64,000 bases of DNA from contig CAZMNY010000019.1 of assembly GCA_964567745.1 (NCBI GenBank), positions 1 to 64,000 of the forward strand, in the 5' to 3' direction. This stretch comes from CAZMNY01 sp964567745 (GTDB taxonomy: Bacteria > Planctomycetota > Planctomycetia > Pirellulales > Pirellulaceae). The position numbers and the translations under genes were made by a program. Below, in pieces: positions 52,237 to 60,409 of the stretch; position 1 is the first letter of the stretch, and each line of letters starts with the position of its first letter. The notes beneath the pieces are model-generated. The model was not told the DNA's origin and made no database searches. It saw nothing but the letters and a program-made list of their open reading frames with translations.

Positions 52237-53697
52237 CTACTTCGCGCGGAGGTCGTAGCAGGCGATGCCGGTTTGAAGGCGAATGTACATTCGGCCGCCC
52301 GCGATGGCTGGCGTCGAACAGGGAAGGGGGCCGCTGCGGCTGATCTCCTTACGCCAAATCACTTCGGCCTCTTTCTGGCCTTCCGCCGTTCTCTCGAACT
52401 CGTCAATCTTTAACGTCCGACGGAACCAATCTTGTTCGGCCAGCAAGCCGTCGCGATTGACGACCGCTTGCATCAGCGGCTTGAACCGACGAGACGTGGC
52501 GTCAAAACAGAGCAACCCGTCGAAGGCGTAGAAGACCTTGTCGTCGGCGGCGATCAATGACGTGTAACGAGGGCGATTGAGATCGAGGTTGGCGGACCAT
52601 TTCGCCTTGCCCGTCTTGAGGTCGACGCTTGCCAGACGTCGGTCGCCTTGCACAAACACGCTATCGCCCAGCACCACGGGGCTCGAACCTGGATCGGCCG
52701 CGCCTTGAAAGACCCACTCCATTTTGGGCGGCGTCGACGAGAGGTCAAAACACTTCAGTCCCCTCTTGCGACTGCTTCCATAGGTGATCAGTTTTTCGCC
52801 CGAGATCAATGGCGACGAGTGCCCCGCGTCCGAACGAACTCGCCACAATTCCTCTCCGTCTTTGGCCCTCAGACCGACCGTGTTCTTCCCGTCCAAATTG
52901 GCGATCACGACAGCCTCGTCGCCGCTTCGCCAAACCGTCGGGCTGCTGTGAACGGCACCAGATTTCGCATCGCCGGCCGACCAGAGCACTTTGCCTGAAT
53001 CGACGTCCAGGGCGAACAGCTGACCGCACTTGACCACGGCGACTTGGCCGATCACGGCGAACGAAGATTGCAGATGCTCATCACGGAACTCGCCCTCGAG
53101 TTGGCTCGACCAAATATCTTTGCCGTCAAGTCCGATGCAGCGAGCAATTCGTCCGGCACCGAGCACGTAAATGCGACCTCCCGCGATGGTTGGCGAACCC
53201 GATTGGGGAAACCTGGTGTAAGCGCTAGTTCGCTGGTTGGTCCAAATGCGTTCGCCCGTTTCGCTGTCGAGGCAGTAAAGCGATTCGTCGAACCGAAACG
53301 CTTTGGCTCGCGCCTCCTGTTCGTCTCGTCGATTCTTCTCGTACTCTGCGTACTCTTCGTCCGTCATGCCCGTCCGCTTTTCCGGCGGCAGGTAAGGGAA
53401 TTGAGTTCGCCCCGGTTTCTTGGCGTCGGTACGGCTGAATCGCTTGTGGGTGAACACGTAGACTCGACCTTCAAATACCGAAGGGCTCGACCAACCGCCC
53501 GACTTGAGATTCGGCAGGTCGCGAACCATCCAGGCGGGCTTCAGTCCGCCGTCCGGCAAGGCGTCAATCAAGGCCGGCCCACTCGGCACCAGTCCGTTTC
53601 GTTGCGGACCTCGCCATTGAGGCCAATCATCGGCCGCTTCAAGATGGGCGAGTGCAAACGAAACAATGCAAAAAGCCGCGACCGACACCATACGCAT
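52237..53697 (-). CDS. PQQ-like beta-propeller protein, secreted
   Basis: 486 residues with a signal peptide (about 1-21). The mature part starts DDWPQWRGPQRNGL, the common opening of planctomycete PQQ-type propellers. Blade motifs repeat through the protein: LYCLDSETGERIWTNQRTS, LFALDVDSGKVLWSAGDAKS, VGLRAKDGEELWRVRSDAGH and RLASVDLKTGKAKWSANLDL. There is no catalytic dehydrogenase signature, so this is probably a binding or assembly propeller (BamB-like fold) and not a quinoprotein enzyme. An acidic/basic insertion at about 100-130 (DEEYAEYEKNRRDEQEARAK) is unusual. Convergent with the diguanylate cyclase. Confidence 0.9.
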   Translation of the reverse strand: MRMVSVAAFCIVSFALAHLEAADDWPQWRGPQRNGLVPSGPALIDALPDGGLKPAWMVRDLPNLKSGGWSSPSVFEGRVYVFTHKRFSRTDAKKPGRTQFPYLPPEKRTGMTDEEYAEYEKNRRDEQEARAKAFRFDESLYCLDSETGERIWTNQRTSAYTRFPQSGSPTIAGGRIYVLGAGRIARCIGLDGKDIWSSQLEGEFRDEHLQSSFAVIGQVAVVKCGQLFALDVDSGKVLWSAGDAKSGAVHSSPTVWRSGDEAVVIANLDGKNTVGLRAKDGEELWRVRSDAGHSSPLISGEKLITYGSSRKRGLKCFDLSSTPPKMEWVFQGAADPGSSPVVLGDSVFVQGDRRLASVDLKTGKAKWSANLDLNRPRYTSLIAADDKVFYAFDGLLCFDATSRRFKPLMQAVVNRDGLLAEQDWFRRTLKIDEFERTAEGQKEAEVIWRKEISRSGPLPCSTPAIAGGRMYIRLQTGIACYDLRAK

Positions 53698-53811
53698 AAC
53701 GAGAATCCTCAGCTGATTGGGTTTGAAGTCTCGTCATTGTGCCCCGCCGGAAACCAATTAGCAACAAACGCTTGACTTCCAACGGCGTCCTCAGGCCATC
53801 GTCGCGGCGCG

Positions 53812-53850
53812 AAAAAGCCCGACATTCAGCCGAATGTCGGGCTCGTTTTT
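53812..53850 (-). terminator. Rho-independent terminator of the Ca-binding repeat gene
   Basis: AGCCCGACATTC and GAATGTCGGGCT (53816-53827 and 53832-53843) form a 12-bp stem with a four-base loop; on the minus strand a T5 run follows. It is located 16-24 bases after the stop at 53867, and the T-run on the other side makes it usable in both directions. Confidence 0.9.
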
Positions 53851-53866
53851 GCGATGAGAAAGGAGT

Positions 53867-54731
53867 TTACGGCAGGATCACATCGCCATCGCCGAAATTC
53901 AAGTCCATGATAACGTCAAGCGGCTCCCACTGCTTGAACTGGTCGGCACCCTCTTCGCCGTAGAGTCGGTCTTGGCCCGCTTCGCCGATGAGCAGGTCGT
54001 CGTCGTAGCCGCCGTAAAGGTCATCGTCGCCATTGCCGCCAAACAGCCAATCAACATGTTCGCTGTTCAGCGCCTGCCAGATTTGCACCATGTTGGCATT
54101 CTTGGGCAAGTCCTCTCCGCTGAGGAGATCGTCGTCGCCATCTTGCCCCATGATGACGTCATTGCCCCAACCACCTGTCACCTCGTCATCGCCGTCGCCG
54201 CCGTAAAGCCAATCGTTGCCGTACCCGCCATCGATTTCGTCGTCACCGCCCAAGCCCCAGATATAGTCGTTGCCGCCCTGTCCGCGCAGCCAGTCGTCGT
54301 TCGAGCCTCCCTCCAGGCTGTCGTTGCCTTTGCCGCCGTACACATCCGACCTAATGTTGGTTTGGTTTACGAAATAGTCGTTACCGCCTTTGGCTTGCCA
54401 AAAAAACTCGATTGATCCGAGTCTTCAACCCTGTGTTGGTAAACGCGTCAAGATTGTGCGAGTCGGTTTCCCACGTGCCATTCACGTTGTGGCTCACCTT
54501 CACTTTGTCATCGAAAATCAGATTCGGTGATCCATAGTCCATTTGAATCCAGACGTGATCGGCATAGTTCGTACCTTGCGGCACAAGTAGCGTCCCGTCA
54601 TCCATCACAGCGGTAAGAAGCTCGCGGTTCTCAAGCGCCTCGAACATCGGTCGCCGCGCGGTCCGCTCGTGCCGTTTCGCTTTAGCTCGCTTGTTGAACA
54701 GTTGTTTCAGGCTTGCGATTGCGCGTCTCAT
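53867..54731 (-). CDS. LEPR-XLL protein with RTX-like Ca-binding repeats, one frameshift at a T7 run
   Basis: ATG 54731 has GAGGAGAT at good spacing. The N-terminus carries the planctomycete LEPR-XLL-type sorting motif (FEALENRELLTAV, about residues 30-42). A beta segment (VWIQMDYGSPNLIFDDKVKV) follows. At a run of seven T (54406-54400, minus strand) the frame shifts; with six T the protein would continue as FWQAKGGNDYF into about a dozen glycine- and Asp-rich nonapeptides such as GGKGNDSLEGGSNDDWLRG and GGDGDDEVTGGWGNDV, the RTX/hemolysin-type calcium-binding beta-roll. It is a surface or exported protein of about 287 residues after correction. A one-base sequencing error is the likely cause of the break. 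Confidence 0.8.
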
Positions 54732-55086
54732 AGTGGATCTCCTCGCTAGAGCTTGTACACGAACTGGTTTTCGTCTCACCCGCCGGGACAGGCCGCGGAC
54801 GCTGTCTATTTGGACATTGCCGGTGCTCGACAGCAGCGGACATGAAGTCCAAGAAAATCGAAACGGCGCGAAAACGAGCCATATACGCGAGGCGGGAGCG
54901 AACTCGCTGGGCTAAGCGAGACGAAGAAACGGGAGCCATTCCCACCGCAGCACTAATCGGAAAAGTCGACCTAAATTGCCATTTCTCTTCAACCGGCAGA
55001 GTTGGACCGACCGATGAAAAGTAACATCTCTTAACACCCCACGAATCCACTCCGCCCACAGACGTTCCATTGCGGGAATTCGGCCG
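54732..55086. other. Spacer of about 355 bases between divergent genes
   Basis: Holds the start regions of the Ca-binding protein and the BBP7 barrel gene. No further gene, RNA or repeat recognised. Confidence 0.4.
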
Positions 55087-56310
55087 ATGATGACTGCCCC
55101 TTCACAACAAACTCTGTCGATCGCCGCGATCTTTTTGCTGTGCGGATGCATTGCAAACGCACAGGAGCCGCAATACGGACACGCGCCGCAACAGATTGTC
55201 TCGGATGACAGTCTGCCCCTGGCAACCCATCTGGCTGCGGATCTCGGCTGTGATGGATGCACCGCCTGCGCTAGCGATTGTGGCATCTGGGGCGGACTTG
55301 AGTACGGCTATTGGTGGCGGTCCAGGCGAACGGCGCCTCTACTTGTCACGACGAGCCCTCTTACGGTTGCTTCGAGCGACGCCGGCGCGCTCGACCAGAA
55401 TACGTCGATTCTGTTCGGAGGAGACGAGATCGGTCAGGCAGGTCGGTTGGGATTTCGAGGGACGGTCGGAACGTGGTTGGACCCGTGTCGCTCGAGTGGA
55501 GTCGGCGTGAGTTTCTTTTCTCTGATCGATGAAGCTTCGGGATACGCGAACTCGAACTCTCCGATTGTCGCTCGCCCATTCTTTAACGAATCGACGATGG
55601 CGGAGGACGCGCTTGTCATCGCCTATCCGGGTGAGCGAAGTGGTTCGATCGAAGTGTTGAGCGACGCGCAGCTCTATGGAGGCGATGTGTTTCTTCGCAA
55701 GAGCGGAGGGCTGCTGGGGTGCGGGGCGTTCGACCTGATCGCAGGCTATCGGTACAGCCATATTGGCGAAGGCCTCAGGATCTCGTCGCAATCGACATTC
55801 CTCGTCGACTCGGGCACGATTGCCCAAGGAACGACGGTCGAGATGAGCGACGTCTTCACAACTCGCAATGATTTCAACGGTGCCGTGATCGGTATGATCG
55901 CCAACGTCTGCGGACATTCTTCGAGTTGGGAGTTTACTGCGAAGCTCGGATTGGGCAGCATGCGGCACCGCGCGATCATTCGAGGCGAGACCATCACGAC
56001 GGCGCCTCTGGGTCTGCCTGCTCAGTCTGCCGCAGGTCTCTTGGCTCAGCCCTCGAACAGCGGTCAATTTGAGAGCCACAGTTTCGTCGTCAGCCCGGAA
56101 CTGGGCGTCAAGGCAAAATGGCGGCTTAGTCAGTCCGTTTCGCTAACGACCGAGTATTCCTTGATCTATTGGAACAACGTACTTCAGGTCGGTGACCAGA
56201 TCGATTCGGTCGTCGATCCGACACAGCCAGTCGCTCGCCCGCTCTTCCCAATGCTGCGCGGCGGGTACATGGCACACGGACTGAATATCGGACTCGTCTG
56301 CCAATTCTAG
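55087..56310 (+). CDS. BBP7-family outer membrane beta-barrel protein
   Basis: 407 residues with a signal peptide (about 1-25, ending ANA). After a Cys-rich segment (GCDGCTACASDCGIW) the pattern is that of planctomycete BBP7 barrels: GGLEYGYWWRSRRTAPLLVT, LFGGDEIGQAGRLGFRGTVG, FDLIAGYRYSHIGEGLRISS, DVFTTRNDFNGAVIGMIANV, WEFTAKLGLGSMRHRAIIRG, and the final VSLTTEYSLIYWNNV with VDPTQPVARPLFPM. It ends in Phe (LVCQF), as expected for barrel insertion. A pore or structural outer membrane protein; no ligand can be assigned. Divergent from the Ca-binding gene. Confidence 0.92.
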   Translation: MMTAPSQQTLSIAAIFLLCGCIANAQEPQYGHAPQQIVSDDSLPLATHLAADLGCDGCTACASDCGIWGGLEYGYWWRSRRTAPLLVTTSPLTVASSDAGALDQNTSILFGGDEIGQAGRLGFRGTVGTWLDPCRSSGVGVSFFSLIDEASGYANSNSPIVARPFFNESTMAEDALVIAYPGERSGSIEVLSDAQLYGGDVFLRKSGGLLGCGAFDLIAGYRYSHIGEGLRISSQSTFLVDSGTIAQGTTVEMSDVFTTRNDFNGAVIGMIANVCGHSSSWEFTAKLGLGSMRHRAIIRGETITTAPLGLPAQSAAGLLAQPSNSGQFESHSFVVSPELGVKAKWRLSQSVSLTTEYSLIYWNNVLQVGDQIDSVVDPTQPVARPLFPMLRGGYMAHGLNIGLVCQF

Positions 56311-56382
56311 CGAGTTTGGCGTGAAAGGGAGTCGTCGCTAACGCGTCGGGGACGCGTGGGCCGATGCTCGCGGATCGACGTG

Positions 56383-58014
56383 CTAGAAGCTCGCGAACCG
56401 AGCTCGCGGATTAAACAGTCGGATCGGCTCGCCCATGATTTCGTCAACGGCAAGCGGGTCGTTCTCGACAAGCATCAGTTCCTGCTCGCTTTCTCCGTTT
56501 AGAATCCGTTGTAGCGGCCTCGCCGTGACGCTCGGTGAGGAGACTGGGAGGACGCTCGCTTGCTCCGTCAACGAGCGTGTGGCCGCAAGTCGCTGAGGCT
56601 CGTTCTGGGACGGAAGCGTTGGTGGGAGAATCTCAACGGTGCGACTGATCGCGAACGACGGACGCTCAACCGCTTCGATTCCAGCTGCGATTGGCTCGAG
56701 CACGAAGTCGCTGTCGGCCGCCGGGGTGACGGGAATCGGCTCGGTTATTAATGATTCGCCTTCAGCGTTAACATTCGATTCGGCCTCCGCTCCGTTACCC
56801 GCTGCGGTGATGTCGACCAGCGGACCAACAATACGTAGCATCGTGTGGGTGTCGTTTTCACCAAGCGTGTAGGCACCCCGAGGCTCGGTGGGATCGAAGC
56901 TCCCCTGGAAATCATGGCCGTGAACATCGCGAGTGGTCACGGTTCCGTCGGCACCATCGGCGGGCAAGTTGACATCGGCGTAGAAGTATTCTTTCCACTC
57001 GCCTTCGAGGCAGAACCAATAGTCGCTTGAGCTTGAGTCGACAGCCGTGATCATACCGCTGTCGGATGGTGACGAGAGAAGATCGATCAGCTGAATCGTT
57101 GACGCCTCTCGTCCGATTTCGCCGAAGTTGTATCCCGCGCCGGCCATCCCCGCACTCAATTCGACGATGAACTGATCTTGGCCCGCGGTTCCTCCCGCCG
57201 CGCCGAGCGTCTCTTGGCCATCGATAACGAGCGCCGGTTGAGTCTGCGCCAACGTGTAGGTGCCTGGCTCCAAACCGAAAAAGCCATAGGAACCATCCGC
57301 CTCGGTCGTGACGGATTGCTGCCCGCCGTCATTGGTCAGGGTGACTTGGACGTTGCCGATCGCCGACTCCGACGAGTCCTTGACGCCATTGTTGTTGACA
57401 TCGAAATAAACGAATCCGGAGAGGCTGCTAGGATCTGATGGCGAGGAGGCGATGCCCACGAACAGTTCGCGCAGTTCGGCGTAGTTCGCATCGACCGACA
57501 GATCGTTAGCCGTCAAGTTATAAGTTCCAGCTTGCACATTGTTCGCATCCAGAATGACGACGTCTCTGAGCGTTGCGTCCCAGCTATCCTTGACCGACAT
57601 GCCGTCGATGGCGTCTTCGACATCTTGCAGCCAGGGAAGGTCGGTGTCAGCCGTTTGACCTTCGTTCCCCGGCGCGTTGAAAACGCCGTTGACGCCCAGA
57701 ATCTCGATGTCGAGTTCGGGGTGGCTCGTGCTCAACTCGTCCTGCATCAAGTCTAGGTAGCCGAACTGGCTACGGCAGTAAGTTCACATCGCGTTCCCAA
57801 AGTAGTATCCGGAAACTTCACCGATGTAGTTGCGAGGGGAGACCTGTTGTTCGAAAGTCCCCGATGTGGAATTGACGTCGACGAGAGCAAAATCGGGTAG
57901 CGGCCCCGCTTCGCCTTCCGCGTCGAGGTCGGCTAACGGATCGCCGTGGAACATCCAGCGGCTCTCCAGTTTCTCGACTCGAAGTAAGCGACGTTTCGTG
58001 CGAATCGGCGACAT
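56383..58014 (-). CDS. Candidate selenoprotein: LEPR-XLL / thioredoxin-like (UxxC) / SdrD-like protein
   Basis: Reads as two ORFs separated by a single in-frame TGA (57786-57784). Through it the protein is 543 residues from ATG 58014 (GTG 58056 is an alternative). Order: LEPR-XLL-type motif (LLRVEKLESRWMFHGDP, about 9-25), acidic linker, then VSPRNYIGEVSGYYFGNAM, TGA (residue 77), TYCRSQFGYLDLMQDEL. The TGA and Cys80 would make a U-T-Y-C redox motif; DLPWLQDVEDA and LRDVVILDANNVQAGTYNLT complete a thioredoxin-like domain (to about 190). An SdrD/Cna-B-like domain follows (LSGFVYFDVNNNGVKDSSES), then a low-conservation C-terminus. A hairpin suited to be a bacterial SECIS follows the TGA. Alternatives: a nonsense mutation or a base-call error of TGC/TGT. 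Confidence 0.7.
57757..57786 (-). promoter_or_regulatory. Candidate bacterial SECIS element with recoded UGA
   Basis: On the minus strand the TGA is followed by ten bases (ACTTACTGCC) and then a 6-bp perfect stem GTAGCC/GGCTAC (57773-57768 and 57762-57757) with a five-base loop AGTTC. The loop starts 16 bases past the TGA and has G as its second base. Both agree with the published bSECIS rules as I recall them: loop 16-37 bases downstream, and a G among the first two loop bases. Confidence 0.6.
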
Positions 58015-58341
58015 CTGGTGACTACCCCAACTGACTGAAAACGGTTTGCTCGCCACTTGGAAAGGAAGGCGTTAAACCCAAGGCGTTTTCACTATCCTCA
58101 ATATAATTTGACACGAGATTTCTTCAACGATTTGGGCGGTGACAATTCAATTGTCAGCTGCCGAGCGCCGCATCGGGGCTGAGCTCATTCGAATTGTGCC
58201 GGTTGTACGAACCGGGCCGGTTGGAGCGTCAAGTCGATGGCAGCGTCTCCACGATCTACGAACGAAGTTACCACGATTCCGGCGGCTCGGTAGCTACGTT
58301 TCGCCAGAGCGTGGAAGAAGATCGCTTCAAAACGCCGCCGC
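58015..58341. other. Spacer of about 330 bases, possibly part of the decayed dehydrogenase gene
   Basis: Upstream of the recognisable dehydrogenase part. One frame reads EPGRLERQVDGSVSTIYERS and then stops at TGA near 58354; it is not a family I know. It may be a scrambled 5' part of the pseudogene. Confidence 0.3.
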
Positions 58342-59434
58342 ATGCGGCATCCTGTTGAGCAGCGTTACCTTGGCTTTGGCGGGGGGCGAGATGAAATCTG
58401 GGCCTACGGATTGCGAGCTCCCTGGCGATTCTCATTTGACCGAGTCACTGGCGATTGTTGGTTGGGAGACAATGGCCAGGTTGAATTTGAAGAAGTGAAT
58501 CTGATCCGCCGCGGCGCCAGGCCGATCCGCGAGGTCGGCCCGCTTCGAACAAGCCGCCCAAGAAACGAACGCCCGAGATCAATCGAGACGACGGATTCAC
58601 GGATCCCATCCTTGAGTACGACCACTCGCAAGGACGCATCGTCGTCGGAGGAATTGTCTATCGGGGAGCAAGGCTGCCAGAGCTGATCGGCGCCTACGTT
58701 TATGGCGCCTACGGAAATGGAAACATCTGGGCTCTTCGCTGGGCCGGATACACGTATTGTTGGCGCGAGAACCAAACCGACGCGTACCTTCTCGGAGGCG
58801 CAACGACGGCGACGTTCCAGGTCACTCGAGCAGGAGAATCGCGCGAGCAGTCGTGGTACTTCCCTAGCCGAGTCGACTGCATGGCCTGCCACACCAACTT
58901 TGTGCTAGACGCGACAACTCGCCAGCTGAATCGCTCGCACCACGATAAAGGACGCTTGGCAAACTCGCTACAAACTGCAAACCAAATCGATTCGTTCAAG
59001 GCGGCTAACCTTTTCCGAAACCCTGCCGCAGAGACTCGGCTGATTTGCCCTCGTGGCCGGCATGGACATCGCAGTCCGGTTCAGTTTCGCAGTCCGGTTT
59101 AGTTTCGATGCGAGCACGAGCGTACTTGGATGTGAACTGTGCGACATGCCACACACCTCCCGGCTATACCAAGCTCGACCTTCGCTGGAGTACGCCCCTA
59201 AACCAAACTCACACAATCGGACTCGATCCCGAGAAACCGCGAGTCGGTCCGCCGCAATCGAAGATCGCCAAACCCGGCGATCCAAACCATTCCGAGCTGT
59301 ACTTGCGGATGAACCACGAAGGGAAAGGACGCATGCCCAACATCGGTTCGTCCCTTGTTCATCCAGAAGGCGTCGAGACAATCCGAGCATGGATCAAGAC
59401 GTTGGCTGACAAGGACGACGCGGACGCCCGTTGA
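58342..59434 (+). pseudogene. Decayed sugar (sorbosone/glucose) dehydrogenase fused to cytochrome c
   Basis: Fragments in several frames line up with one protein. DEIWAYGLRAPWRFSFDRVT and DCWLGDNGQVEFEEVNLIRR (58342 frame) are typical of PQQ-dependent glucose/sorbosone dehydrogenase propellers. ILEYDHSQGRIVVGGIVYRG and LIGAYVYGAYGNGNIWALRW continue in another frame. VDCMACHTNFVLDATTRQLN brings a CxxCH, and the last frame has ARAYLDVNCATCHTPPGYTK and MNHEGKGRMPNIGSSLVHPE, a cytochrome c-like C-terminus ending at 59434. Several frame changes without homopolymers and a missing N-terminus argue for true decay, not one read error. The intact protein would have been a secreted sugar oxidoreductase. 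Confidence 0.65.
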
Positions 59435-59556
59435 TCAGAACGGCGCTGCATCGATGTCTATCACGCTCTCGTCAACGCTGTTCGTCACAAAGCGTCGCTC
59501 GAAACTGGCTTGCGACTGAGGTGGCTCGGCAACTGAACTGGCTTGGCACATCGGGA

Positions 59557-60327
59557 TCACGACTCAGATTCTTCGCGGCGTTTCGGAAACAGCGATGGAA
59601 TCAGCATGGGGACTTTGCTTCGGTACGCTTCGTAACCAGGAAGGAACTCGACCAGATTGCGTTCCTCGAATTGAATTGCCACAAGCGTATAGATCGATGT
59701 CGCCACGGCGAAGAAGAGATGCGACACGGTCAAGGTCGGCGCGGCCCAGAAGACGGTCAGCCAACCGACGTAGAGTGGATGCCTTACGAACTTGTAAAGA
59801 CTCGGCGCGCGAAACTTGAGTGGCGTGTAGGGCTGGCCTCGAAACTCGAGCCAGATTTGCCGCAGGCCAAACAAATCGAAATGGCTGATCAAGAGAGTGG
59901 AATAGAGAACCAACGCCCAGCCGGCCGCGAAAACGACGTGCATCCCAGTGCGCGCCGCCGTCGATTCAAAATGCCAAACCACGCCGCCGATTGGTTGCCA
60001 GAACCAAAACAACAAGATCATAGCGAAGTTGGAAAACAGTACGTACGTACTTCGCTCAGCCGCGCTCGGGATAAACCTGGCCAACCACCGTTTGAAAGTG
60101 GGCCGAGCCATTCCGGAATGTTGAAGGGCGAAGACGCCCAATAGCAAACTGTTGATGAGGATCGCCGTGCCGATCGGTCCTGTTGTCGGCGAGTCGATTG
60201 AGTTTGGAACGCCGAAGTTGCCGAGGAATGCAACCGCGTAAAGGAAGACGCCTATAAACATCGCGTAACAGGCAAGTCCATAGACCAGAATCGCGATTCG
60301 TCTGAACGGAGACGCTGGAGGGTTCAT
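59557..60327 (-). CDS. mddA: Methanethiol S-methyltransferase-like membrane protein (MddA/NnrU type)
   Basis: 256 residues with six predicted membrane segments. Family signatures: LLLGVFALQHSGMARP (about 61-76), ERSTYVLFSN (91-100), LLISHFDLFGLRQIWLEFRG (145-164), PLYVGWLTVFWAAPTLTVSH after the RHPLY motif (182-186), and IQFEERNLVEFLPGYEAYRS. The RHPxY element and the EER segment correspond to the S-adenosylmethionine site of isoprenylcysteine-methyltransferase-like enzymes. MddA methylates methanethiol to dimethyl sulfide; assignment to this reaction rests on the SHFDLFGLRQ and QHSGMARP segments as I recall them. An NnrU-like or other methyltransferase is the alternative. Single gene, convergent with the pseudogene. 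Confidence 0.75.
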   Translation of the reverse strand: MNPPASPFRRIAILVYGLACYAMFIGVFLYAVAFLGNFGVPNSIDSPTTGPIGTAILINSLLLGVFALQHSGMARPTFKRWLARFIPSAAERSTYVLFSNFAMILLFWFWQPIGGVVWHFESTAARTGMHVVFAAGWALVLYSTLLISHFDLFGLRQIWLEFRGQPYTPLKFRAPSLYKFVRHPLYVGWLTVFWAAPTLTVSHLFFAVATSIYTLVAIQFEERNLVEFLPGYEAYRSKVPMLIPSLFPKRREESES

Positions 60328-60409
60328 TACGAGTCACCTTGCGAATACCGGATCAATCGTGATGTCTGACGAGTTGCCTCTACTGGCGTTCGATAGCGTA
60401 TCGGGCTCA

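Noticed and set aside
56383..57750. Separate gene starting at ATG 57750
   Set aside because: The conserved thioredoxin-like segment begins before this ATG, directly after the in-frame TGA, and the upstream ORF ends abruptly in the same phase.
59431..60144. 237-codon plus-strand frame over the mddA-like gene
   Set aside because: Antisense shadow; the minus strand has a full set of membrane segments and family motifs.
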